From Dipetalonema caudispina (taxonomy: Eukaryota > Nematoda > Chromadorea > Rhabditida > Onchocercidae), in contig JABVXV010000338.1 of assembly GCA_013365325.1 (NCBI GenBank), forward strand, positions 1-64,000: a stretch of DNA of 64,000 bases, in the 5' to 3' direction. The position numbers and the translations under genes are program-made. The notes under the pieces are model-generated. The model saw nothing but the letters and a program-made list of their open reading frames with translations. It was not told where the DNA came from and did no database searches. This document shows positions 27,317 through 42,800 of the stretch, one piece after another. Positions within the stretch are counted from its first letter, which is position 1; every line of letters begins with the position of its first letter.

Positions 27317-30300
27317 AGAGAGATGGAGAGGGAGAGAAATTAGCTAAAAGTGACCAAAGAATATCAATAATTCTTGAGAAAATATGATTTATAATTTAGA
27401 AAAAATGCTTATGAAAAAGCATACTATGAATCAACAAGATTATTAAACTCAAAATATTTACAAGTAATATACTTATTATGGCTCATTCAACATTACCACG
27501 AATTATTAGGCCTATGATGACGCAAATAAAGAAATCAATAAGTGAGTGTTATTGGCCTTTTTAGGCTTACAAAATTTTGACTTATTGGACAAAATTAAAT
27601 AATGGATAATGTGAGGAAATTTTACATACCTCTTCAATGGGTATTGGTTTTGCAATGCCTAATCGAACTAGGCCATCAGGAGCTGATTTTAGGATATCAA
27701 CTGCATGTTCCAGTGTGCTATTTGATAGATCCTCATCATTTACAAACATTAACCGATCACCAGGAATTATACGACCATCTGCTTGTGCTAGGCCACCTGG
27801 TACAAGTGATCGTATTACAATCACAGATTGTCCTGGATGTAATGGATCCTAGAATGAATTTATTACATCAATCATATAGGCTTAGAGAAATTTTTAAATT
27901 ATTGAAAATATTTAGAAAATTCGAAAGAGATCGTTTAGGCTTTCATTCAGTATCCGAAATATGCTAACTCGATAATCAACAATTGAGAATCCTAGACCAC
28001 GACTATCTTTCTCCAATTGCACTATCATTGGAACACAACGCCAAATAGCTAATCCATTAAACAGTTGTAATGATCGAGATCGTAAGCGTCGTGATACCTG
28101 AAATGAGTGCTACCTTTTAAAGATCTATTCGTCTTTAGGTATGAGAAACCTAAACAAATCACAAATTAACGATGGGTTAACAAAATAAAATTCTATGAAA
28201 AATACAAATGATATTCGTTCTTGTATTTCATCTTTATTTAAGTGCTAAATTTGTAACTGTTGAAATTTAAAATTATATTTACAATCTCGAAGATTACATT
28301 AAATCTTAATTTTTTAATTTAAAATTGGATAAAAATAGTACTTGTTCCAATACAGCTGCTGTTGAATCCAACGTTTTTGTTATACAAGTTTCTGATTTAG
28401 CCTAAAAAAGCCTTCTAATAAATCTTTTCCAGTTTAATTAATGAAAAATTGAAGTGTAATACTAAACTAAAATACTAATACTAAAATACAAACTCTATAA
28501 TATCAGAAGATTTTTTCATTATTTCTGAATATATACCAGATGATTTTTAGGTCGTGAAACTTTTAAAAATTTGGAAACTCCCATAAGTAAAATTGAAAAA
28601 AAGATGTTAATTTATGAAAGAAATAGTAAACTTTAGTATTTCAATGAAAGTTATGCATAAATTAATAATGCCAAATTAATGAAAGGATGTGTTGAAAAAG
28701 TAAGTAAAAAGGATAGAATGTTGTAAGTGGAAAAGCAATTCGATTAACTTAACTGATCACATCTTCAATCAGTTAATGAATGAATAAATCAATTGATGGA
28801 TTGTAATTTATTGAAATTATAATAATCATTAGAGGTAAAATGATTAAGCTAACCTTAACAAGGCGATCATCTGTGGCAGCTAATAAAGGATATGCAATTG
28901 GAAGACTTTCTTCAAGCCTTGGCATAAAAACATTTACAGTTTGAACTTTCCTTGCTACTGTAAGCCTAACTCGTTGTGAGGTAGAAGCAGCCTTAATTAG
29001 GGCTTGCCTCACGGTTACGTGTGATTCACCGTATAATACCACGTCATTAGCCTGTAATTTTTGCTTAAAATTCAATGTTTTCATAATTTATTCGATATGT
29101 AAATGTCGAAAATTATACTTGAAAAGTAGCGAAGGAAGGAAAATCCTTCGTGAATGTTATTTACTTCGGGGAATGTGTCAATAAGATTGATATTTTGTTG
29201 ATAAATCTTACCTGCAATAATTCATCACCTGATCGAAGAGTATTTGAGAAAGCAGCTGGTCCACCAGGCCTAAGTGAATCAATGTAATGATGTGGACAAA
29301 GTTGGGCACCATTCAAAATGTCCACTGTACCTTCCAATGAAATACCTAGGCCACCATCTTCACACTTATCCGGGATCAAATCAACGCTAATCACTTCAAA
29401 CTCTGAACCAAGTCGATGTTTCCAATCTGCTACAACATCACGTAGCGTACTTTGAACGTTTATCACTTGAGTTGCTGCTTCCTGCATAAAAAAAAAAGCA
29501 CTAATTAATTATTTAAATTGTAGAACTGAGAAGCGTAACATAAATTTTAGTTCACTTTTAGATATATCGAAAATTTTTGACACTGATTTAATGGATCGAT
29601 TAGTGGATCAATTGCTCCTCTTCCAGGCCTAGGCTGCAAGATAATCTTCAAAATAATAGGTCAATTTAGAAGTAACCTTTTTACTCTTTTACATTTTCTT
29701 TTTATAGTTAAATTTATCGCTTCTAAATGATACATAGCAAATTATGATCCTAAATTGTTTAAATAATCAATTCTTATTTGTTTAGATTACCATCTAAATG
29801 ATTAGCCAACATATATTATCCCAAATAAACAATTTTAGCAATAAAAATAATAATATCATAAATTATAGCAGGATGATAAAAATAAATAATATAGTAATTA
29901 ATTAATTAATGAAAGATAAATGGATTACCTGTCTTTGAAGCATTGTAAGACATTCAGCTTGCGGTGAACCAGGCAGAAAACGTATTAATTTTATCTTTAC
30001 TCTTGTCCCGCTATTTACCAATGTCCGTATCGATTCACTATGATTTAAACCTTCCAAGCATTTATCATTTACCTGTAACAAATAAAGAAATACTATCAGT
30101 GAAATTGATCATTAAAATGATTTTTCTTTTTTTTCTCTCAAACAACCATAAATATCACTCTTCTTATATGACTATGTAAATTGACATCAAATCAATATGA
30201 TAAGTAAAATTATCATCATCAACCATCAATCATCTATTTGTATCAATTAATACAATCACTTAACCAATAACCTTTAGCTGTAATTAAAGTTTAATGGATT

Positions 30301-33300
30301 AATGCTTAAAGAACAAAGACCTAAATGATTTTAGCTTAATTTTTCTTTAATTTTTTTTTTTTAGCTATAATTAATTCAATATGTCGTAAGTTTTTTTGCA
30401 TTCAATAAAAAATTCCTTTCATTCTTCAAGACAAAAATATCATCTTAATGAATGAAAAGAACACTTTAAGAGTGCTTTTTTATAAACTTATTTGATGCTT
30501 TGTTTATGCTAAAAATTTCTTATCGTTATTGATGTATAAATAATTAAAAAAGTGAAAATAATTTTTAGGTACAAAAATGATAAAATCTAATTAATAAATT
30601 AATATCATAAAGCATACAACATTCTTTTTTCTTTTTTTTTCTTTTTGAATATGTAAAATTTAATACTATATTACCATAGTTATGTATGAATGATCAACTA
30701 TTGATTAATTGAAGAGAAATCCACCATTATATATTTTACCTGTATAAAATTTGCACATATTTCAATTTACAATCTTTCCTTTTAGCATTTGATGCTTAAA
30801 AAATGACGTTTAAAAATACGATTGAAAATATAAAAATTTTCACAAAAGTCTGATTTTAGTAGCAGAAAAATTCTACATAGAATAATGGTATAAGATTTAA
30901 TTTGTTACTAATTACTACTTGCATAATTAGGAAGTGGGAAGAATATAGTGAAAACATTTTTTAGTCTAATAGTGCTAAAATTCATTCTATTCACAAAAAT
31001 ACAGTAGAATTGAATTAAAAATGAAAAAAAGAAGAAGGAAAATTGGTAAAAATTATCATATTTTGGATGAAATAAAAATATTATTAAATCAATATTTGAA
31101 TATAATAAAATTCGTTGCAAATAAGCGAATGAAAGGAAAAAATTATTTTAATTATGGTAAATGAATTAATATGAAAATTTAAATTTTCAAATGTGGAAAA
31201 CAAGACGAAAGACAGTTTCGTCTTATTGCTAAAATAAAATTAAACATCAAAATCATTTTTTATTTTTCTTTTCTTTTCTTTTTTTCAATCCTTTCGCTGA
31301 CAATCTTAGATTTTTGGTTGATAAATTTCATTTAAAACTTTGAAGATTGGATGAACAAAATTTTAATTATTTGAATGAGTTTAGAAGAAAAAAGCCAAGT
31401 TCTCATCATTAGAAACAGTTTTTGTGCTAAGGATATTGTATGATGAATTAGGCTAAAGTCTAAAAAGATTATGTGGCCAACTACCAAAGTGTTTCATCTA
31501 ATTCTATTGGTAATAAAATTAACAATACTTCGTACATATTGGACTTTATCTCAATTGAAGTTAAATTAAATTAAACAATTTGAGCTATTCTTTAACTTCA
31601 TAATTAAAACCATTCTCACAATGAAGGCAATTAACGAATTTCAAAATTTCTAATCTTTTCATTAGCTTAGGTAAAATTATCTATCATTTGCATTAAAAGC
31701 AAATGTTAATTAACTAAACATTTTCTGAATTGTTTCAAAAAAAAAAAAAAAAAAAAAAATTGTACAATATAATCACTAAACTATCACATTCATTTGATGT
31801 ATAAGAAAGACTTAAATGACTGAAATAAAATGAATTACACAAATTAACTGATAAATATGCAATGATGATAAGATTTTAGTGATATAGCTGATAATAGAAT
31901 TATAAATTTGAAATAACGGATGAATGAATATATGATAGTAAAATATTTTAATGATATGAAAGAATTATAGTGATTAGAATAAATTGGTTATGCAAATTAA
32001 CCGTCCTTTTTCCTATTTAATGCGTAATCTTTTTGACTATAATCAAAAATTCCCGTTTAATCCATTTCGTTATATTATCAAAATGAAATTTTTTGAAATG
32101 AGAACTATTATCATAAACAAATTATACGCTTCTATTTTTAACAAAAAGAAAAAAAAAAGAAATGAAAAAAAAAAAAAAGAAAACGAAAAAAATCCCAAGA
32201 ATGCGTTTAGCTTTTCTTAACAAAATAACACTAAAAATGAAATTTATCCTTCTTTTTGTGGAAAAAAAAAAAGATTTCAGAAAAAAAAAAAAAATAAAAG
32301 AAGACGAAGTGTTGTTGATAAGCTATAAAAATAGGCCAAATCTTTTGTTAATTTATTTAGCTGAAAAACAACTGAGAGATTTTGAATTTTTATTATCGAA
32401 GTATATATGAATGGAAGGGAAAAATTAAAATGAAGAAAAGGATATTTAACTGAAGAAGATCGTATAGAAGTGTAAGAAATGGAATAAATTTAAATGAAAA
32501 GTTAGATATTAATCAATCATTAAAAAAAAAAAATTTCAAAAGAAAAGCAAGAAAGAGAAAAGAATGTCAAATTTAATAGATCTTAAATCAAAAACTATAT
32601 GGGCAATCATAAATTACTTTTCAAAATATGCAATATAAAATAAAATAAAAATAAATGTAGTAATAGAAGCAGGAACTTTTGCTGAAATTATTAAAAAATA
32701 AAGAAATGAATCAAAAAAAAAAAAAAGTGTCTGATGGCGGCATTGTAACCCATTGAAGTTTAGAAATTAAATTTTTTAAAAAATATTTACATATTTTTGT
32801 TAATCATTTGAAGGAATAAAAGAATACCAACAAATTTTTTTTTTCCCAATAATATATTGTTAACTTTTGAAAAGAATTGAAATTAACCATTATACTAGCA
32901 AAGGATATGAAAAAGCCAAATTCAAACCAAAAAGCTTACATAACTCATATCATAATTTAAAAATTTAATAAACGGAAAAATTTTTATAACAAAGAAAGAA
33001 AATGATCCATTTGATTTGCTCATTGTAATTTGTTTGATGCATGATAGCATTAATAGAATTATTCGTTTAAAAATACAAAAAAAAAAAGAGCAAAATTTGA
33101 ATTAAAATATATACCTCAAAAATGAGATCATTTAATTGTATTTTCTTTGAATGAAAAGCACTTGAATTAGGCACCAATGATTTCACGAAAACACCATTTA
33201 TCTCTTCTGAAATAACATAATTATATGCATTTGAAAAAAAAAAAAAAAATTTCGAATTGTATTAAAAATTTGAATATTAAATTTGATTACTATAATTAAC

Positions 33301-34481
33301 ATATGCTATATTTTCATACATAAAGGAAAACATTTTAAGAAAATGAAATTTTTAATTGCATCTGTAATTTCAACACTAAATTTAATTGCTATAATTAAAA
33401 CATGCTTCAAAGTTTTGAAAATTATTCAATTTCAAATTAATAAAACCATCTGCAAAAAAAAAGAAAAGAAACCAACAACAGTCATTTTGAAATATTTTTA
33501 AAAGGTGAAAATTACGTAAGAAAAATAGTAAAAATAGCAAAAACATATATGTATGCTACAAGAATGAATTTTTTTTTTCGATAGTTTAAAAATTTGAAAG
33601 TAAATTTAGACACAAATAAAGTGAATTGCTTTTTTGCTTAGGATTGTTACTTCATGAAGATGTAATGGATATCATAAGTAGTTTTAATAAGAAGATAACA
33701 TTTCATACCATTTCGATTGGGAAAAAAAAAAAAAAAAAAACATAGCGACAATAATGAATGATAAAAATTGAAGTGAAAAATTGAAAATTAATATATTTAA
33801 TTTGTTTTTCTCTGTAATCTACAAATTAGAAAAAGTTGAAAATTTCGAATTTCAACTAAATGTAAGCTTTTCTTTTATAGGTGACATTTACCATAAAAAT
33901 ACTAACATATGAAATGTTTTAAAATTATTCATAAGATTTAAAATTCGTTATCAGGTATGGATCAAATTTCAAAAAAAAATCAACCTAAAATATATTGTAA
34001 ACTTTCGATAAGATTATATTAAGGAAACAAACAGATATAACAATGCAAAATTGGAAAAGAACTGACGAATAATTAGATGAAAACAAATTTAGCTCTTTTG
34101 ACAATAAAAAAGAATGAAAATTTTAAAAAATTAAATAAACAAATACAAATTATAAATTATATTTTTGTATAAAATTTTCCAATTATTTTATTAAAATTTT
34201 ACAATAAATTTGAGAAAAAATTAAGCTTTTCAATAGCTGAATATTGTCAATTTTATTAGGTGAAATCGAAATGGGCCAGAACGGATATCAGAGCATTTTA
34301 GCATTTAATGCCTAGGAAACTTGATGAATTTGTGATGCAATACGAACATACTGCTGTTGATGATGAAAGGCCTTTCTTAAGGATGACATGGGTATAGCGT
34401 TATTTTATAGCCCTATGCCAGACATAATAAGTACTGCCTTCCGTTGAAGGGCCTAATGTGATATTGGTTAGTTAGTTAGTT

Positions 34482-34521
<40 letters not shown>

Positions 34522-37500
34522 AATTTCAGCTGCGACCATACCTTCAAGAAATGAGTCTATTAAATTGCATATTCGAGATCGTTATTTTCACATTTCATCA
34601 GGAAGACCAAAAATTGAAATTTAGAATGAATTTTTGAATGAATTATCATTTTTATCATTGAATTTTCATATTTTAAATTACTATTTGATGAGGAAAAAAT
34701 AGTAGAAATTTTGAGCTAATTAATTTCGATTGATAAATTATAAAGGTAATAATATATTCATTGATAAATGAAACTGTTGTAGATTTCAGTGGGAAAAAAA
34801 GACATTTGAAATTTATTAGCAACCAGATTTTGTCACTCAAGAATTTAACATATTTTATGACATTGAAATTGTTTTAATATTTATATTTTAATTACTTGAT
34901 AATTTAAAGTTTTTTTTGCAAATATTCGCGAAAGTATTTTATATTATATTATATTGTAACATATCACATTTTATTACATCCAAATATAATAAGGCTTCAA
35001 ATACGCTAGGCTTAATTATTTCAAGCAAAGTAAATGGTGTAAATTTATTTCATGGTTTCGAGTATTTGAACTTGAACTTAACTGCCTCATTACTTAGTAA
35101 TTATTTTAACTGACTCAAAGCTAACTAAGATAAGCCCATAATGTTATTGCTTAGCTTTGTGATTGCACTTTATTGGATCAGTTCATTTCTAAACAACTTT
35201 ACTGGCACACTTTCAAATCTTGGCTATTTTCGATTAGATTTTAATTTTAGGTTTAATTTCATTTAAGTTCAATTTTTGTCTAGACTGTATTCAATTAAAT
35301 GCGTAGTGCAATGGAATTTTCAGAATGAAAAATATAACTAATATATATTTTTTGCTTTTTAATTTAATCAAACTGTTTCATTCTATTTCATATAATTTCA
35401 ATAAAAATTTTAAATATTTCACACAATGTAAAAGTGTGATTGTACGACAAAACAAAAAAGAAAAAAAAAAGAGAAAAACAAAAAAGTGAACTTACAAATA
35501 ATTAAAAACCATCGTTAAAGAACTAAAAAAAAAAAGAGAAAAAAAGAGAAGAAATTTAATAAAATTGAGGAAAAATCTTAAAAAAAAAAAAAAAAAAACC
35601 TTTTTTATGAACATAACCAGCGATTGTAATTCCAAGTCCAAGAATAGGATCACGGCATAATTCTACTTCAATTGTTTCATACATTTCAGGAATCCAATTT
35701 ATATGAGCAAATGTTGCTAGTGCCTAAATATTTGAAATTTGATAAAAGTAAACAAAAAATTTCAAAATTCAAAGTAAACGGTAAGATTAGTAACATTACT
35801 ACTACTACTGCTATCACTAATAAAAATAATAATAATAATAATTAATGATAAGTAGTAATAATAAATAACAAATAATATTAATAAATAATAGTATTATTGC
35901 TGACAATTATAACAATAATCACTGACAATTAAACATTTAGGAATTGAAGAAGAAAAAAAAGAAATTTGAAAATGTAACAAAAATATTCTAAAATATTTTA
36001 ACTATTTAAATATTCAAAGTTATAAACCATTTCTTGAAGTTGTCGAAGTGATGGTTTACTGCTTGTTTTGGACGATTCATTATTCTTTTTTAATGAAGCA
36101 TGCGTTTTTGTCTTTGAAGGCACTTTTAGAATCGATTCATTTCGTCCTAAATATTACAAACATTTCTCAGAAATATTTTAAAACTTCAAACAATAACCGA
36201 TAGAAAAATAAAATATTGCATAAAGAATGAATCATCCAAAAAATATGCAAATGATAATTTTTTACATTTGCTATTTTTCTTTTCCTTTTTGAGCTTATCA
36301 AGCAATTCTAAATTATAAGAATAGATGAAATTATTATAACAAGTAAATAAAATTATCCGAATATATTTAAAAATTTTAAAACTTTTATAAAGTGATAAAA
36401 ATAGACATCCTATTATCAGTTCATTTCAAAAATATTATTAACAAACTATCCAATTTTCACTAATCAATTAAATAAACAAAATTTTTTTTTAAAACCGAAC
36501 ATTAAGTAGGTTAAATTTTTTAACCATCTACCTATTGGTTCAATTCGTTTTATTATTCAAAATTATATCAGTGACCATATGAATCTATTACCTATTGGTC
36601 TATGCGTAAGGATGTATCTGTTTTATAGGTACCAAATGATTTATGCATTATTATATTAGCTTTAAGCTTATATAATTCAAAAAGCTTTCGACATTTCAAA
36701 CTACAACTGTTGAGGGCAGATTTCCATCAATTTTGCTATCATTTCGTTGAATTTCACTGTAAAGCTCATTGTTTGTTGATTCTGTTCTGTTACCTTGTAG
36801 TTCATGTAAATTCATCGGTGATTCTACGATAGCAGAAACTATTTGTGATGGTCCTGGATTTCCCGCAGAAATATTGATAGATTTATTTATCATTGTTGTT
36901 GCTGTATCATCATCATCTTCATTATCATCATTATCATTATTATTATTGTTATTATTGTCATCATCATTGTCGTTTAAATTTTCGCAACCTTCAACATCTA
37001 CCATGGCAATTTCATTGGTAACCGTTACAGTATGTTTCCGAATTTGTTCTTCAAGATTTTCTCGACACAGAACATCACGTGTTAGCATCGTCCAACAGCC
37101 TAGAGAAAAAAAAAATGAAACATTATGATATTATGGATTTATGTTTACAAAAGATTTATGATAAAATAAGGCTTTCATAAATGGCGAAAATTGCTAAATG
37201 CCAAATGTAAAAGATTTAGCGTCAAAAAAAAAAAAAATTTATTTTCACCCAATCTTTTCATAAATTCATTTTCGACTCTACGTATAGCCAATTTCAAATA
37301 TTGTGAAGAAGAAATTATTGTTGTAAGAGATGAATTTTTAATTTTTCATAATAATTTATAGGAAAATAAAATGTAACTTTTATTTGCTTAGAAAATGGAA
37401 GAATGACAATATTATAAGGTAACAAATAAATTTTAGATAAAGTAAAGTAAGAAGAAATGATAAAATTAGAAGACAAGATAGGGAAAGTAATAAATTTTAC

Positions 37501-39213
37501 ATAATTCCTTTTTGTTTTTTTGGAAACAAAATCCAATGAATTCAACATTTCCGACAGTGTCGCGGATTGAATTCTACAACAATGCCGGGAAATGTTTGCA
37601 CCAAGTGAAAAACCGATATTTACGAAAGGCAAATCGAAATGGCAATTCCACTGAGAGAACTACACTCTTTCAGTAAATTGAATTTGGAATTTCGAAACCT
37701 GCTTAAAGCATAAGAATGAATTCATTTGTGATGAAGAAGCAGAGCAATGAGAAAGTTTGAAAATAGAAGCTGAAATTTTTCTTCGATTTTTATAATTTGG
37801 AAAATTTCATACAGGTGTGTTGAGGAATTTGGTACAAATTGAAAATTTTAGAATTTAAAAAAGGATAAAAAAAAAGCAGAAGTGAAGTGATTATTTCTCC
37901 TGAATTTATCAACTTGAAATGTTATTTTAAAAAAATTTTTGATCTTATTTTCTTCAATTCCAGTCCACTAATTGTACCTTAAAAAGAGAAGAGGAAAATT
38001 TCAAAATTGTAAAGAAATCTTAAAATTACAATATTTTTTTTTGTAAATTCCTATTCTTTATCATTACTAAACATTATAATAATACAAGGAAAAACTTTTG
38101 AAGTAATAATAAATGAACATTATAAGATGGAAAAAAAGAAGAAAAATGTCTCGATCATTTCAAAAATCTTATCATTTTCCATTAAAGAATAGCTATTGAT
38201 AATGATAATGCAATAGTAAATGATAGTAAGATTGATAATAGTGATACTAATGTTGACAATATTGATGATAACAGTGCTGACAGTGATAATGCCAATTTTG
38301 CCAATGATAATAAGATGATATGTTTGGAGTAAGAAAAGAACAATGATGAAAACTAAATTAAGTATAATAATAATTATTATTATTTCTAATTTTGCTCGTT
38401 CATTATAAAACATATTTAATGGAACAGCGTCATTACTTTAAAAAAGCACATCAACTTAATATTATTCTTTCAGTTTGGCATTTAAATTTCAAAAAAAACT
38501 AATTCGAATTTGAAAAACAAACAGTAATGGTTTGAAGTTATTTATGTTTTATTATAATTTTTCATCATAGTAAATTTCTTCCTTACATAATCATTTTGAA
38601 TTTTCTACAATGTTGGATTGAAGGAAAACACTGATTTTTTATCAAATGAACTCTTCGATTTGTTCGAAATTTTCAAATTGAAAATTATATCATTAGTATT
38701 TTTCAATTCTTTTATTTCCAGAGAATTTTCGAAATATTGTTGAAAGTATCAATTGAAATTAAAATCTGAATATTTAGCAATTTACAGATATTTTATCAAA
38801 CCTAAAATGAATATTAAAAATCTGTTTAGTTAAATGTATCCAAAATTTTAATAAATAACTGTAAATTATTGGCCAAAATTTGAAATTAGTTCAAGTTTGG
38901 AAAAAAGAAATTTTATTAAGAATAAGTGCGTGTAATAATGTTGTCAAAAGAAAAATCATTTAAGCATGCCAAAAAAGTTCTCTTCTTATAATCGAATTTG
39001 AACTAAAATATAGCGAAATTGTTAAAAATGAGCCAAAAATGGCCAAGTTAAATTGCTCATTTCATAAATATATGCATAATATATCGATGCTTGAAATATA
39101 TTTTACTGTAAATTTTCTATTTTTTGGAAAAATTGAGGAAAATATCATTTAGAATTAAACATGCAGACAGACAGACACATACATACACACACACACTTGT
39201 CATTGGACAGACT

Positions 39214-39249
<36 letters not shown>

Positions 39250-39839
39250 TTATTAGGAGAAAAATGGAACCATTAATGAAAAAAATAAATAAATAAATAA
39301 ACCTAATCGATTAAAAAATTTTTACTGTAAACTTAAACAATATAAGTATTAAATTAAACAAAATATTATTTAGTTTATAAAAGAGGAAGAATGTGAAAAA
39401 AAGAAAATTTAATAATTAATTTATGCTGGGGTAAAAGAATTAATAAATTTGTTATGAGATTGTTTAGTTTTGATGAAAAAATTTCAATCTTCTTTAATTA
39501 TTTTCAATATTTGCACAGAAGAATTGTATTTCACTGAGAAAGTATGAAATTTTTAGAAAATCACAAAAAAAAAAGGAAATTTTTTATTTAATAAATAAAT
39601 ATATAAATCAATAAATAGATAAAAATGATGGTTCATTAATTTTGCAATTTATTTATTTAAAAAAAAAAAAAAAAAAGAATAATAGAGAAGGAGAGAGAGA
39701 GAGAGGAGAGAAAAGTGAGAAGAAAGAAGAAAAAAGAACTGATTGATTGGAATTACTGAAATAAATATCAGAAAAAAAAAAGCATAGAAAATAAATTTTT
39801 TACCAATGCTAACATTTTAACTTTCAAACTTATTCTAAA

Positions 39840-39873
<34 letters not shown>

Positions 39874-42800
39874 ACGAAAAAAGAAATTTTACCTTCAGTA
39901 TTTTTACAACCCTCAGAAGTAAGCGCCGGTCTTCCTACTACCAATTCAACCAATGTATCCTCTCGTCTAAGTAAAGTTGCTATTTGTTGTGGACTCATTC
40001 CATGAACATTTATTCCACGAATTCTTAATATATGATCACCTGGACATAAACGCTTATCCTAAAACAGATGATAGTTTTAAATTGAATTAAATTAATTATT
40101 AAACATATTGGAAAATAAAAATAAAATAGAAGCTAAAAGAAAAAAATTTTGAGTGAAAAAAAAAAAAACAATGAAAGAAATGAAAATAAACACTGAGAAA
40201 TTCTTATATTATATGATTATTCAATCAATTTTCTTTTTTCACTATTACTTTATTGTTTTAAGTGACCAGAAAAATTTTATATCATTAAATGCTGTTCATT
40301 TAATAATATTATTAATCGTTCTTCAATTTATTCTATTGCATTATTTATTGTTATTACAAAATGAATAAAAACCTTATCAGCAACACTTCCAGGTAGAATC
40401 GTTTTAACAACAACACCGCTTGAAGTACCACCAACAATACCAAAACCTAATCCAACACCAGGACTATTTGGGAGGTGAATAATTTGTACCTCGGTCCAAT
40501 CACTCGTCAACTGCAATATACAAAACTTCTCATAATTCAATTTAAAAGATATGAGTTGAAGTTAAAAATTTGTCATACAATTTCCAGTTTTTCTTGTTGA
40601 CAAAGAAGCTAATGAAAATCATTCATTTAATATTCCATATTATCTGTATCAAAAAAAAAAAAATTAGCTCTGGGAAGTGCACAAATCGAAATTTAACACA
40701 TAAAACTATTATTTGAGTAATCGTTAATAAATTTGCAAATAATTTTGAAGACTTGTACAGAATATAAAAAGTCAATTCAAAATTTTGATTCAAATTAATC
40801 AATGATTAATTTGCACTTACTTACTTTACGGAATAAGATTTTTCAAAAACTTATTCTTTCTTTGATTCCTTTTTTTTTTGAAATTCATTTTTTCATTTTT
40901 TTAAAGGTGTCTTTAGAAGTGTCATAAAAATTTCCATTCTCTTACGAAAGTTTACATGTCTTTGTCATTCATTTCAATAATAAATAACAAAACTGTTAAT
41001 TAAAATAGAATTATCGTAACTATAATAAAAATTACAAATGCAATAAATTTAACAAATTTGTAAAAAATTATACCAATAGCTACGTTAATAACATGAAAAT
41101 TCTACAGTAAAATAATAATGAAGAAATGATTTAGAACGAAAAACGTACGACCATATGCGGTGATTGACGCAATAACGTGACAATAATAATTGATGCGTAA
41201 TTTTCTGACTTGTCGTACACTTTTCCGTTGTTAAAATTTTCAATAAGCTTTTCGTACCGATCAATTAGTGTCGTTGAAAGGGTAGAAGATGGCGACAACA
41301 CCGCTGTAATGTTCTCACTATCAGATTTCCATTCTGCATCCTGGTTGGGCATTTCACGATCATCGTCATCATCATCATCATTTGCTTGGGCTAAGGCTAA
41401 AACTAACGCAGTTGTCGATCTTTCTTCTGCTTCCCTTTGCTTTACCCTACTGTTTCCAGTAGCTTCCGTAAACTTTGGACAATTTAACGATGGCAACTTT
41501 GATTCTTTTCTCTGTTCCTTCTTAACATTATCACCGTTACTCTGTCCTTCTGCTAACTGATAATTCGTAGCAATGCATGAATTTATTCCAACACATTGAT
41601 TAGATACCTGAATTTCAATTCAAAAATTAGTACTATTTTTAAAGTTTTGAAATTAATTATTCAGATGAAAAAATTAACAATTATTAATATTAGAATTTAA
41701 ACTAGAAAATTCTTTTTTTTGTTGTTGAAAATGCATAACTATGAAAATTGATAGTTGCTTAAATTAGGGAAAAAAAAATGTTAATTAGATAAATGTTAAC
41801 AGTTTAATTGAATCATAATGCAATTATGATGCTACTATAATATTCCTTCCTTATGAAGAGATCATTAAAAAAGATGATATTCGATTTTTTAGACAAAAAC
41901 AAGAGATGATTGTAATTGATGGCTCCCAAGAGGTTATCACAGATGACACTATTTTGATAGTCAGAGAAATGCATCAATTTTTGTTTCTTCAAGGATTAAA
42001 TTTGAAAGTTGAAATGTCCAAAGTGATACTTTTTTAATGATAACTTCAGGAAGAAAAGAGAAACAGTATAGTATTACTAAACTTTTAGATAAGATCAAAA
42101 TTGAACTATAATTCAATTGGATTATAATAAAATTGATTTCTTATTACATCTTTAATTTGTACTTTATTTTATTTCATTATGGTTTAAACAGATATATTTT
42201 GCCAATTTATTTGTAAAAATTTATTTTCAAAGTTAATTTTCAAACAGTTACATTATCATGTTGTGTGAAAGTTGTTGAAGGACCAGGATCCGTATGAGAT
42301 TTTCCGGTTGGCAATAATGGATGAAGAAGATGCTGATTGATTGCCAAAATTTGATCACCAATATGAATCCGACCACCTGATCTGTATGTAAATAATATTA
42401 TTGTTTCACTCTAATTACTTCCATTAATCTTATCAAATCTTTTCCCTAAAATAAACAAACGATAAAAATAAAATAAAAAATAAACAAAACGGTTGCATTA
42501 AACTGATATATTTTGAAATATAAACAAAATTGCAAATTTTAGATTTAAAAAAATTTCAGAAAAAGAAGGAAAAAATTTAGTACCATTGATGATAACAGCA
42601 AAAGAAAAAAAAAACTATTAATGAAATAGAATGAAATGAAAGATTCATAGAGATAATCAGGAACATCTGAAAAATAATTATGCTAATCAGCAAAGGAACT
42701 GATTTGTGAATTACATAATTTTGACTATTGTACTCAAAGTCTGAGAAAATGTTCTCAATATAATTACAAGATGTTCTGGGAAATTTACACAAATTTGGCA

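Noticed and set aside
27602..27967. Plus-strand open frames opposite exon 19
   Set aside because: Antisense shadows of a PDZ exon; the minus-strand reading has the clear domain and splice sites.
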